In this document: positions 43,931 to 55,744 of the stretch, in pieces
Layout of the letters: every line of letters begins with the position of its first letter
Position numbering within the stretch: the first letter of the stretch is position 1
Origin: Siphonodentalium dalli
Taxonomy: Eukaryota > Mollusca > Scaphopoda > Gadilida > Siphonodentaliidae
NCBI GenBank assembly: GCA_032622095.1
Contig: CP136068.1
Coordinates: 161,777,465-161,841,464 of the forward strand
Direction: 5' to 3'
Length of the DNA stretch: 64,000 bases
Notes under the pieces: model-generated
What the model was told of the DNA's origin: nothing
Seen by the model: only the letters and a program-made list of their open reading frames with translations
Database searches by the model: none
Program-made: the position numbers and the translations under genes

Positions 43931-46900
43931 GACCCTCCCTCTTACACATGGGAAGACCCTCCCTCTTACACATGGAAAGGCCCTCCCGCTTACACATGGA
44001 AAGGCCCTCCCTCTTACACATGGGAAGGCCCTCCCTCTTACACATGGGAAGGCCCTCCCTCTTACACATGGAAAGGCCCCCCTCTTACACATGGAAAGAC
44101 CCTCCCTCTTACACATGGAAAGGCCCTCCCTCTTACACATGGAAAGGCCCTCCCTCTTACACATGGGAAGGCCCTCCCTCTTACACATGGAAAGGCCCTT
44201 CCTCTTACACATGGAAAGGCCCTCCCTCTTACACATGTAAAGGCCCTCCCTCTTACACATGGAAAGGCCCTCCCTCTTACACATGGAAAGGCCCTCCCTC
44301 TTACACATGTAAAGACCCTCCCTCTTACACATGGGAAGACCCTCCCTCTTACACATGGAAAGGCCCTCCCGCTTACACATGGAAAGGCCCTCCCTCTTAC
44401 ACATGGGAAGGCCCTCCCTCTTACACATGGGAAGGCCCTCCCTCTTACACATGGGAAGGCCCTCCCTCTTACACATGGAAAGGCCCTCCCTCTTACACAT
44501 GGAAAGACCCTCCCTCTTACACATGGAAAGGCCCTCCCTCTTACACATGGAAAGGCCCTCCCTCTTACACATGGGAAGGCCCTCCCTATTACACATGGAA
44601 AGGCCCTTCCTCTTACACATGGAAAGGCCCTTCCTCTTACACATGTAAAGGCCCTCCCTCTTACACATGGAAAGGCCCTCCCTCTTACACATGGAAAGGC
44701 CCTCCCTCTTACACATGGGAAGGCCCTCCCTCTAACACATGGAAAGACCCTCCCTCTTACACATGGAAAGGCCCTCACTCTTACACACGGAAAGGCCCTC
44801 CCTCTTACACATGGAAAGACCCTCCCTCTTACACATGGAAAGGCCCTCCCTCTTACACATGGGAAGGCCCTCCCTCTAACACACGGAAAGGCCCTCCCTC
44901 TTACACATGGAAAGGCCCTCCCTCTTACACATGGAAAGGCCCTCCATCTTACACATGGGAAGGCCCTCCCTCTTACACATGGGAAGGCCCTCCCTCTTAC
45001 ACATGGAAAGGCCCTCCCTCTTACACATGGGAAGGCCCTCCCTCTTACACATGGAAAGGCCCTCCCTCTTACACATGGAAAGACCCTCCCTCTTACACAT
45101 GGAAAGGCCCTCCCTCTTACACATGGAAAGGCCCTCCCTCTTACACATGGGAAGGCCCTACCTCTTACACACGGAAAGGCCCTTCCTCTTACACATGAAA
45201 AGGCCCTTCCTCTTACACATGTAAAGGCCCTCCCTCTTACACATGGGAAGGCCATCCCTCTTACACATGGGAAGGCCATCCCTCTTACACATGGGAAGGC
45301 CATCCCTCTTACACATATAAAGACCCTCCCTCTTACACATGGAAAGACCCTTCCTCATACACATTGAAAGGCTATCCCTCTTACACATGGAAAGGCCCTC
45401 CCTCTTACACATGGAAAGACCCTCCCTCTTACACATGGGAAGGCCCTCCCTCTTACACATTGACACGCCCTCCCTCTTACACATTGAAAGGCCATCCCTC
45501 TTACACATGGAAAGGCCCTCACTCTTACACATGGAAAGACCCTCCCTCTTACACATGGAAAGGCCCTCCCTCTTACACATGGAAAGGCCCTCCCTCTTAC
45601 ACATGGGCAGGCCCTCCCTCTTACACATGGAAAGGGCCTCCCTCTTACACATGGAAAGGCACTCCCTCTTACACATGGAAAGGCCCTCCCTCTTACACAT
45701 GGAAAGGCCCTCCCTCTTACACATGGGAAGGCCCTCCCTCTTACACATGGAAAGGGCCTCCCTCTTACACATGGAAAGGCACTCCATCTTACACGTGGGA
45801 AGGCCCTCCCTCTTACACATGGAAAGACCCTCCCTCTTACACATGGAAAGACCCTCCATCTTACACATGTAAAGGCCCTCCCTCTTACACATGGGAAGGC
45901 ACTCCCTCTTACACATGTAAAGGCCCTCCCTCTTACACATGGAAAGACCCTCCCTCTTACACATGGAAAGACCCTCCCTCTTTCACATGGAAAGACCCTC
46001 CCTCTTACACATGGGAAGGCCCTCCCTCTTACACATGGGAAGGCCCTCCCTCTTACACATGGAAAGACCCTCCCTCTTACACATGGGAAGGCCCTCCATC
46101 TTACACATGTAAAGGCCCTCCCTCTTACACATGGAAAGACCCTCCATCTTACACATGTAAAGGCCCTCCCTCTTACACATGGGAAGGCACTCCCTCTTAC
46201 ACATGTAAAGGCCCTCCCTCTTACACATGGAAAGACCCTCCCTCTTACACATGGAAAGACCCTCCCTCTTACACATGGAAAGACCCTCCCTCTTACACAT
46301 GGGAAGGCCCTCCCTCTTACACATGGAAAGACCCTCCCTCTTACACATGGGAAGGCCCTCCCTCTTACACATGGAAAGGGCCTCCCTCTTACACATGGAA
46401 AGGCACTCCCTCTTACATATGGAAAGGCCCTCCCTCTTACACATGGAAAGACCCTCCCTCTTACACATGGAAAGACCCTCCCTCTTACACATGGAAAGAC
46501 CCTCCCTCTTACACATGGAAAGACCCTCCCTCTAACACATGGAAAGGCCCTCCATCTTACACATGGAAAGGCCCTTCCTCTTACACATGGGAAGGCCCTC
46601 CCTCTTACACATGTAAAGGCCCTCCCTCTTACACATGGAAAGGCCCTCCCTCTTACACATGTAAAGGCCCTCCCTCTTACACATGGAAAGACCCTCCCTC
46701 TTACACATGGAAAGACCCTTCCTCATACACATTGAAAGGCCATCCCTCTTACACATGGAAAGGCCCTCCATCTTACACATGTAAAGGCCCTCCCTCTTAC
46801 ACATGGAAAGGCCCTCCCTCTTACACATGTAAAGGCCCTCCCTCTTACACATGGGAAGGCCCTCCCTCTTACACATGTAAAGGCCCTCCCTCTTACACAT

Positions 46901-47100
46901 GGAAAGGCCCTCCCTCTTACACATGTAAAGGCCCTCCCTCTTACACATGGAAAGACCCTCCCTCTTACACATGGAAAGGCACTCCCTCTTACACATTGAA
47001 AGGCCCTCCCTCTTACACATGTAAAGGCCCTCCCTCTAACACATGGGAAGGCCCTCCCTCTTACACGTGTAAAGGCCCTCCCTCTTACACATGTAAAGGC
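43931..47100. repeat. Minisatellite subdomain 2 (ATGGGAAGG variants)
   Basis: ATGGGAAGG units become frequent and ACACACGG units rare. GACCCTCCC units form runs at 46220-46520. Includes rare markers such as ATTGACACG (about 45460) and ACATATGGAAAGG (about 46415). Confidence 0.8.
46070..46575. repeat. Higher-order block, first copy
   Basis: The order of unit variants across about 21 units, including the rare ACATATGG unit and a TCTAAC unit, is repeated almost exactly at 49024-49529 (offset 2954). Confidence 0.85.
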
Positions 47101-48460
47101 ACCTCTCTTACACATGGAAAGGCCCTCCCTCTTACACATGTAAAGGCCCTCCCTCTTACACATGGAAAGACCCTCCCTCTTACACATGGAATGACCCTCC
47201 CTCTTACACATGGAAAGACCCTCCCTCTTACACATGGAAAGGCACTCCCTCTTACACATTGAAAGGCCCTCCCTCTTACACATGTAAAGGCCCTCCCTCT
47301 AACACATGGGAAGGCCCTCCCTCTTACACGTGTAAAGGCCCTCCCTCTTACAAAATGTAAAGGCACTCCCTCTTACACATGGAAAGGCCCTCCCTCTTAC
47401 ACATGGAAAGGCCCTCACTCTTACACATGGAAAGGCCCTCCATCTTACACATGGAAAGGCCCTCCATCTTACACATGTAAAGGCCCTCCATCTTACACAT
47501 GGAAAGGACCTCCCTCTTACACATGTAAAGGCCCTCCCTCTTACACGTGGAAAGGCCCCCCCCCTCTTACACGTGGAAAGGCCCTCCCTCTTACACATGT
47601 AAAGGCACTCCCTCTTAAACATGGAAAGGCCCTCCCTCTTACACATGGAAAGGCCCTCCCTCTTACACATGGAAAGGCCCTCCATCTTACACATGGAAAG
47701 GCCCTCCATCTTACACATGTAAAGGCCCTCCATCTTACACATGGAAAGGCCCTCCCTCTTACACATGTAAAGGCCCTCCCTCTTACACGTGGAAAGGCCA
47801 TCCCTCTTACACATGGAAAGGCCCTCCCTCTTACACATGGAAAGGCCCTCCATCTTACACATGGAAAGGCCCTCCATCTTACACATGGAAAGACCCTCCC
47901 TCTTACACATGGAAAGGCCCTCCCTCTTACACATGGAAAGGCACTCCCTCTTACACATGTAAAGGCACTCCCTCTTACACGTGGAAAGGCCCTCCCTCTT
48001 ACACATGGAAAGGCCCTCCCTCTTACACATGGAAAGGCCCTCCATCTTACACATGGAAAGGCCCTCCATCTTACACATGGAAAGGCCCTCCCTCTTACAC
48101 ATGTAAAGGCACTCCCTCTTACACATGTAAAGGCACTCCCTCTTACACATGGCAATGCCCTCCCTCTTACACGTGGAAAGGCCCTCCCTCTTACACATGG
48201 AAAGGCCCTCCCTCTTACACATGGAAAGGCCCTCCCGCTTACACATGGAAAGGCCCCACCTCTTACACATGGAAAGGCCCTCCCTCTTACACATGGAAAG
48301 GCCCTCCCTCTTACACGTGGAAAGGCCCTCCCTCTTACACATGTAAAGGCACTCCCTCTTACACATGGAAAGGCCCTCCCTCTTACACATGGAAAGGCCC
48401 TCCCTCTTACACGTGGAAAGGCCCTCCCTCTTACACATGTAAAGGCACTCCCTCTTACAC
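47101..48460. repeat. Minisatellite subdomain 3 (CACTCCC and ACGTGG variants)
   Basis: Units with AAAGGCACTCCC and with ACACGTGG alternate in groups of 6-9. Several 1-bp indels occur at 47101-47560, including a C9 run at about 47555. Confidence 0.75.
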
Positions 48461-48960
48461 ATGGAAAGGCCCTCCCTCTTACACGTGGAAAGGCCCTCCC
48501 TCTTACACATGGAAAGGCCCTCCCTCTTACACATGGAAAGGCCCTCCATCTTACACATGGAAAGGCCCTCCATCTTACACATGGAAAGGCCCTCCCTCTT
48601 ACACATGGAAAGGCCCTCCCTCTTACACATGGAAAGGCCCTCCCTCTTACACATGAAAAGGCCCTCCCTCTTACACATGGAAAGGCCCTCCCTCTTACAC
48701 GTGGAAAGGCCCTCCCTCTTACACATGGAAAGGCCCTCCCTCTTACACATGGAAAGGCCCTCCATCTTACACATGGAAAGACCCTCCCTCTTACACACGG
48801 AAAGACCCTCCCTCTTACACACGGAAAGGCCCTCCCTCTTACACACGAAAAGGCCCTCCCTCTTACACATGGAAAGGCCCTCCCTCTTACACATGGCAAG
48901 GCCATCCCTCTTACACGTGGAAAGGACCTCCCTCTTACACATGGAAAGGCCCTCCCTCTT
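48461..48960. repeat. Higher-order block B, first copy
   Basis: The ordered variants GTGG, ATGG, ATGG, CCATCTT x2, then ATGAAAAGG, GTGG, ACACACGG and ATGGCAAGG recur at 49901-50400 (offset 1440, sixty units), with one ACACACGG unit fewer in the second copy. Confidence 0.8.
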
Positions 48961-49023
48961 ACACATGGGAAGGCCCTCCCTCTTACACATGGGAAGGCCC
49001 TCCCTCTTACACATGGAAAGACC

Positions 49024-49529
49024 CTCCCTCTTACACATGGGAAGGCCCTCCATCTTACACATGTAAAGGCCCTCCCTCTTACACATGGAAAGACCCTCCA
49101 TCTTACACATGTAAAGGCCCTCCCTCTTACACATGGGAAGGCACTCCCTCTTACACATGTAAAGGCCCTCCCTCTTACACATGGAAAGACCCTCCCTCTT
49201 ACACATGGAAAGACCCTCCCTCTTACACATGGAAAGACCCTCCCTCTTACACATGGGAAGGCCCTCCCTCTTACACATGGAAAGACCCTCCCTCTTACAC
49301 ATGGGAAGGCCCTCCCTCTTACACATGGAAAGGGCCTCCCTCTTACACATGGAAAGGCACTCCCTCTTACATATGGAAAGGCCCTCCCTCTTACACATGG
49401 AAAGACCCTCCCTCTTACACATGGAAAGAGCCTCCCTCTTACACATGGAAAGACCCTCCCTCTTACACATGGAAAGACCCTCCCTCTAACACATGGAAAG
49501 GCCCTCCATCTTACACATGGAAAGGCCCT
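49024..49529. repeat. Higher-order block, second copy
   Basis: Repeat of 46070-46575, differing at only a few positions (for example GAGCCTCCC in place of GACCCTCCC near 49428). Confidence 0.85.
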
Positions 49530-49900
49530 CCCTCTTACACATGGAAAGGCACTCCCTCTTACACATGGAAAGGCCCTCCCTCTTACACATGGAAAGGGCC
49601 TCCCTCTTACACATGGAAAGGCACTCCCTCTTACACATGGAAAGGCCCTCCCTCTTACACATGGAAAGGCCCTCCCTCTTACACATGTAAAGACCCTCCC
49701 TCTTACACATGGAAAGACCCTCCCTCTTACACATGGAAAGGCCCTCCATCTTACACATGGAAAGGCCCTCCCTCTTACACATGGAAAGGCCATCCATCTT
49801 ACACATGGAAAGGCCCTCCCTCTTACACATGGAAAGGCACTCCCTCTTACACATGGAAAGGCCCTCCCTCTTACACATGGAAAGGGCCTCCCTCTTACAC

Positions 49901-50400
49901 ATGGAAAGGCCCTCCCTCTTACACGTGGAAAGGCCCTCCCTCTTACACATGGAAAGGCCCTCCCTCTTACACATGGAAAGGCCCTCCATCTTACACATGG
50001 AAAGGCCCTCCATCTTACACATGGAAAGGCCCTCCCTCTTACACATGGAAAGGCCCTCCCTCTTACACATGGAAAGGCCCTCCCTCTTATACATGAAAAG
50101 GCCCTCCCTCTTACACATGGAAAGGCCCTCCCTCTTACACGTGGAAAGGCCCTCCCTCTTACACATGGAAAGGCCCTCCCTCTTACACATGGAAAGGCCC
50201 TCCATCTTACACATGGAAAGACCCTCCCTCTTACACACGGAAAGGCCCTCCCTCTTACACACGAAAAGGCCCTCCCTCTTACACATGAAAAGGCCCTCCC
50301 TCTTACACATGGCAAGGCCCTCCCTCTTACACGTGGAAAGGCCCTCCCTCTTACACATGGAAAGGCCCTCCCTCTTACACATGGGAAGGCCCTCCCTCTT
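49901..50400. repeat. Higher-order block B, second copy
   Basis: Matches 48461-48960 unit by unit apart from one missing unit and single-base changes (TTATACATG at 50088, ATGAAAAGG at 50286). Confidence 0.8.
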
Positions 50401-50599
50401 ACACACGGAAAGGCCCTCCCTCTTACACATGGAAAGGCCCTCCCTCTTACACATGGAAAGGCCCTCCATCTTACACATGGAAAGGCCCTCCCTCTTACAC
50501 ATGGAAAGGCCCTCCCTCTTACACATGGAAAGGCCCTCCCTCTTACACATGGAAAGGCCCTCCCGCTTTCACATGGAAAGGCCCTCCCTCTTACACATG

Positions 50600-51970
50600 A
50601 AAAGGCCCTCCCTCTTACACTTGGAAAGGCCCTCCATCTTACACATGGAAAGGCCCTCCCTCTTACACATGGAAAGGCCCTCCCGCTTTCACATGGAAAG
50701 GCCCTCCCTCTTACACATGGGAAGGCCCTCCCTCTTACACATGGAAAGGACCTCCCTCTTACAAATGGAAAGACCCTCCCTCTTACACATGGAAAGGCCC
50801 TCCCTCTTACACATGGAAAGGCCCTCCCTCTTACACATGGAAAGGCCCTCCATCTTACACATGGAAAGGCCCTCCCTCTTACACATGGAAAGGCCCTCCC
50901 TCTTACACATGGAAAGGCCCTCCCTCTTACACATGGAAAGGCCCTCCCTCTTACACATGTAAAGACCCTCCCTCTTACACATGGAAAGACCCTCCCTCTT
51001 ACACATGGAAAGGCCCTCCATCTTACACATGGAAAGGCCCTCCCTCTTACACATGGAAAGGCCATCCCTCTTACACATGGAAAGGCCCTCCCTCTTACAC
51101 TTGGAAAGGCCCTCCATCTTACACATGGAAAGACCCTCCCTCTTACACATGGAAAGGCCCTCCCTCTTACACATGGAAAGGCCCTCCCTCTTAGACATGG
51201 AAAGGCCCTCCATCTTACACATGGAAAGGCCCTCCCTCTTACACATGGAAAGGCCCTCCCTCTTACACTTGGAAAGGCCCTCCCTCTTACACATGGAAAG
51301 GCCCTCCCTCTTACACATGGAAAGGCCCTCCATCTTACACATGGAAAGGCCCTCCCTCTTACACATGGAAAGGCCATCCCTCTTACACATGGAAAGGCCC
51401 TCCCTCTTACACTTGGAAAGGCCCTCCCTCTTACACATGGAAAGGCCCTCCCTCTTACACATGGAAAGGCCCTCCATCTTACACATGGAAAGGCCCTCCC
51501 TCTTACACATGGAAAGGCCCTCCCTCTTACACATGGAAAGGCCCTCCCTCTTACACATGGAAAGGCCCTCCATCTTACACGTGGGAAGGCCCTCCCTCTT
51601 ACACATGGAAAGGCCCTCCATCGTACACATGGAAAGACCCTCCCTCTTACACATGGAAAGGCCCTCCCTCTTACACATGGAAAGGCCCTCCCTCTTACAC
51701 ATGGAAAGGCCCTCCCTCTTACACATGTAAAGACTTTCCCTCTTACACATGGAAAGGCCCTCCCTCTTACACATGGAAAGGCCCTCCCTCTTACACATGG
51801 AAAGGCCCTCCCTCTTACACATGGAAAGGCCCTCCCTCTTACACATGGAAAGGCCCTCCATCTTACACGTGGGAAGGCCCTCCCTCTTACACGTGGAAAG
51901 GCCCTCCATCGTACACATGGAAAGACCCTCCCCCTTACACATGGAAAGGCCCTCCCTCTTACACATGAAA
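50600..51970. repeat. Minisatellite subdomain 4: 6-7-unit higher-order repeat
   Basis: ACACTTGG units at about 50609, 51099, 51267 and 51411 and CCATCTT units fall in a regular 144-168 bp pattern, giving the most homogeneous part of the array. Confidence 0.75.
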
Positions 51971-54190
51971 AGGCCCTCCCCTCTTACACATGGAAAGGCC
52001 CTCCCTCTTACACATGTAAAGGCCCTCCCTCTTACACATGGAAAGACCCTCCCTCTTACACATGGAAAGGCCCTCCCTCTTACACATGGAAAGGCCCTCC
52101 CTCTTACACATGGAAAGGCCCTCCCTCTTACACATGGAAAGGCCCCTCCCTCTTACACATGTAAAGGCCCTCCCTCTTACACATGGAAAGACCCTCCCTC
52201 TTACACATGGAAAGGCCCTCCCTCTTACACATGGAAAGGCCCTCCCTCTTACACATGGAAAGGCCCTCCCTCTTACACATGGAAAGGGCCCTCCCTCTTA
52301 CACATGGAAAGGCCCTCCATCTTACACATGGAAAGGCCCTCCATCGTACACATGGAAAGACCCTCCCTCTTACACATGGAAAGGCCCTCCCTCTTACACA
52401 TGGAAAGACCCTCCCTCTTACACATGGAAAGGCCCTCCCTCTTACACACGGAAAGGCCATCCCTCTTACAAATGGAAAGGCCATCCCTCTTACACATGGA
52501 AAAGCCCTCCCTCTTACACATGGAAAGGCTCTCCCTCTTACACATGGAAAGGCCCTCCCTCTTACACATGGGAAGACCCTCCCACTTACACATGGAACGG
52601 CCCTCCCTCTTACACATGGAAAGGCACTCCCTCTTACACATGGGAAGGCCCTCCCTCTTACACATGGAAAGGCCATCCCTCTAACACATGTAAAGGCCCT
52701 CCCTCTTACACATGGAAAGGCCCTCCCTCTTACACATGGAACGGCCCTCCCTCTTACACATGGAAAGGCACTCCCTCTTACACATGGGAAGGCCCTCCCT
52801 CTTACACATGGAAAGGCCATCCCTCTAACACATGTAAAGGCCCTCCCTCTTACACATGGAAAGGCCCTCCCTCTTATATATGGGAAGGCCCTCCCTCTTA
52901 CACGTGGGAAGGCCCTCCCTCTAACACATGGAAAGGCCATCCCTCTAACACATGTAAAGGCCCTCCCTCTTACACATGTAAAGGCCCTCCCTCTTACACA
53001 TGGAAAGGCCCTCCCTCTTACACGTGGGAAGGCCCTCCCTCTTACACATGGAAAGGCCCTCCCTCTAACACATGAAAAGGCCCTCCCTCTTACACATGGA
53101 AAGGCCCTCCCTCTTACACATGGAAAGGCCCGCCCTCTTACACATGTAAAGGCCCTCCCTCTTACACATGGAAAGGCCCTCCCTCTAACACATGGAAAGG
53201 CCCTCCCTCTTACACATGGAAAGGCCCTCCCTCTTACACATGGAAAGGCTCTCCCTCTTACACATGTAAAGACCCTCCCTCTTACACATGTAAAGGCCCT
53301 CCCTCTTACACACGGAAAGGCCCTCCCTCTTACACATGGAAAGGCCCTCCCTCTTACACATGGAAAGACCCTCCCTCTTACACGTGGGAAGGCCCTCCCT
53401 CTTACACATGGAAAGGCCCTCCCTCTTACACATGGAAAGGCCCTCCCTCTACACATGGAAAGGCCCTCCCTCTTACACATGGAAAGACCCTCCCTCTTAC
53501 ACGTGGGAAGGCCCTCCCTCTTACACATGGAAAGGCCCTCCCTCTACACATGGAAAGGCCCTCCCTCTTACACATGGAAAGGCCCTCCCTCTTACACATG
53601 GAAATGCCCTCCCTCTTACACGTGGGAAGGTCCTCCCTCTAACACATGGCAAGGCCCTCCCTCTTACACATGGCAAGGCCCTCCCTCTTACACATGGAAA
53701 GGCCCTCCCTCTTACACATGGAAAGGCCCTCCCTCTTACACATGTAAAGACCCTCCCTCTTACACATGGAAAGGCCCTCCCTCTTACACATGTAAAGACC
53801 CTCCCTCTTACACATGGAAAGGCCCTCCCTCTTACACGTGGGAAGGCCCTCCATCTTACACATGGAAAGACCCTCCCTCTTACACATGGCAAGGCCCTCC
53901 CTCTTACACATGGAAAGGCCCTCCCTCTAACACATGGCAAGGCCCTCCCTCTTACACATGGCAAGGCCCTCCCTCTTACACATGGAAAGGCCCTCCCTCT
54001 AACACATGGCAAGACCCTCCCTCTTACACATGGGAAGGCCCTCCCTCTTACACATGTAAAGGCCCTCCCTCTTACACATGGAAAGGCCCTCCCTCTTACA
54101 CGTGGGAAGGTCCTCCCTCTTACACGTGGGAAGGTCCTCCCTCTTACACGTGGGAAGGCCCTCCCTCTAACACATGGCACTGCCCTCCCT
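51971..54190. repeat. Minisatellite subdomain 5 (distal end)
   Basis: Frame-changing single-base insertions at 51977, 52143 and 52287 open it. Later units have CCATCCCTCTAAC, ATGGCAAGG and GTGGGAAGGTCC. Two units lack TT (53449, 53543). The array decays into unique sequence at about 54180-54200. Confidence 0.8.
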
Positions 54191-54282
54191 CCTTCATTTG
54201 TTCTCAACGCTCGCCCTTTTACAACCCAATATCACGGGGACCGTCAACTGCGGATGTCCCCACATAAATGATCATACGTCGA
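54191..54282. other. Array edge, unique sequence
   Basis: No gene or repeat seen between the minisatellite and dispersed repeat E. Confidence 0.5.
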
Positions 54283-54480
54283 TGTGTCTATAGATCATGC
54301 CATGAATCTATACTCTTACTGACGCCGTAGATATCATATTCCACCAGTACAAAACCTTGGAACTTTTTGAAGTTTTGACAGGGAACTTCTTTATAAAGTC
54401 AAAACAATAATGCCAGGAATATATTTCTTAGTTATCATTCTGTTTCTTAATAATGTACTTCACTGTAGGTGAAGCTCCCA
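54283..54480 (+). repeat. Dispersed repeat E, copy with unoccupied TTAA site
   Basis: Starts TAGATCATGCCATGAATCTA and ends ACTTCACTGTAGGTGAAGCT. TTAA at 54447-54450 is followed by TAATGTACTTCACTG, the same sequence that follows the family B MITE at 22401, so this copy shows that junction without the MITE. Confidence 0.75.
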
Positions 54481-54486
54481 TATATA

Positions 54487-54997
54487 TATGAAATATATCT
54501 AGCTGAAACAGGCAACCTTTATTCAGCTTCGGAGGGTCCTGCGACAGTTAAATTGTAATTAGATTAAACTCCTTGCTTAATTTAACAACAATTATTGTCC
54601 TTTTTAAATTATTTTTCATCCCCTCAAACCCCCAGCTGGTGTTTTGTCCCTGTGTGTGTAACGTATATCGCATTGTCATATCGTCAGAGAGTGAAGTTTA
54701 AAAATCGATATGTCTTACCCTAGTTGCAAACTGCATATTTGTACAAATACATATAGGTCATGCATTGACCAACATTGTCAACAATGCGGATACTAGCATA
54801 AAAAGGTCCGCGGCAATTTCCAGATTAAATTGCGATTGCGACCTATATATGACACGACCTACACACTATTATAACACAGATGCACACAGATGACTGGCAG
54901 CGGGGCATAGAAGTCAATGACCTGTGGTGCAGGTGTGTGTATGGGCATCTAGTAAATCTAGGCCAATAGCATGTTCAGTATGTCGCGTTATTGAGGT
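54487..54997. other. No gene recognised
   Basis: Unique AT-rich sequence. Confidence 0.4.
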
Positions 54998-55240
54998 GAT
55001 AGGATAGGATAGGATAGGATAATTTTATTTACAATACACATACATGGAAAGTACAATTACAAATAAATATAATATTAATAGACTATACATGTATATTGCT
55101 AGGGGTGATATAGTCATGGCTGACTGTCTTCCTATCACCCCTGGATGTAGTGACAGATTATATGATGAAGATGGCCGAATTAAGTTGATTGTTTTCAGGT
55201 TACGTTTATCGTGACAACCATATCGCATATTACAACATGG
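54998..55240 (-). mobile_element. Probable 3' end of a non-LTR retroposon with a 5-bp repeat tail
   Basis: Read on the minus strand, the sequence ends with AATAAAATTATCCTATCC and then a (TATCC)n tail (54998-55020), with a polyadenylation-type AATAAA a few bases before the tail. Simple-repeat tails directly after AATAAA are usual in several LINE/SINE groups. A short minus-strand frame upstream (55025-55228) has no certain match. The 5' limit is unknown. Confidence 0.5.
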
Positions 55241-55744
55241 ACTGTCAATAAAAAGTTAATAAATATTGCATAGAGAATGATAGTGTACTAATCAGAACGA
55301 GACACGCGAACTATACTCAAGGCTCGAGTTAGTAATACCAAGTAAGCACATACGGGCATACTAACTTTTCAAAAGTACGAAACACTGTGTAGGAACTGTT
55401 ACATCGGTAGTCATTCTATTGCCGGTTTGTGATGGTTCAGGAATGATTTGTTACGGTTCCTTATGGTTACAAATAGAACTTTTCGGTAGTTTTTGACAGG
55501 TAAACATCAATTTTCGAGCGATCAATGTGTTTCCACAACCTCCAAGAATGTGATAATAACTAAAATTCCATTGTGCGATTCGTAATAACGACGAAAACCG
55601 AGAATGTTGGTATCTTGATCGATTCTCGTTCGACCGAGTCGGTTCTCTTCCCAATTAATCGGTTCTATACGGGAAATATTATGACTAATATTAGGAAGAT
55701 GCATGGTTCAAACGTGAAAATAACCAAGTAAATTAAATGAAATA
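55241..55744. other. No gene recognised
   Basis: Overlapping short minus-strand frames without domains. Confidence 0.4.

Larger units (their letters stand above)
41305..54190. repeat. 12.9-kb minisatellite of 24-bp units (about 535 copies)
   Basis: Consensus plus-strand unit: ACACATGGAAAGGCCCTCCC followed by TCTT. The array is continuous, with point variants at a few positions (ATGG, ACGG, ATGT, GTGG or ATGGG before AAAGG; CCCTCCC, CCATCCC, CCTTCCC or GACCCTCCC; TCTTAC or TCTAAC; CATCTT). Because 24 is a multiple of three, frames stay open for hundreds of codons on both strands: CKREGLSM or VRGRAFPC on the minus strand (longest 1278 codons, 47541-51377), and HMERPSLL, GKALPLTH or WKGPPSYT on the plus strand. 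Frames change only at rare indels, for example near 41585, 44087, 47101, 47350, 47556, 51977, 52143, 52287, 53449 and 53543. All frames of the unit are equally open and indels are not compensated, so a protein product is unlikely. Confidence 0.97.

Noticed and set aside
47541-51377. 1278-codon minus-strand frame and similar long frames in the 24-bp array as real repeat proteins
   Set aside because: The period of 24 keeps several frames open on both strands at once. Uncompensated indels change frame, and no flanking exon, signal or non-repeat domain is attached.
41305-54190. CRISPR-like array
   Set aside because: Units are contiguous with no unique spacers, and the context is eukaryotic.
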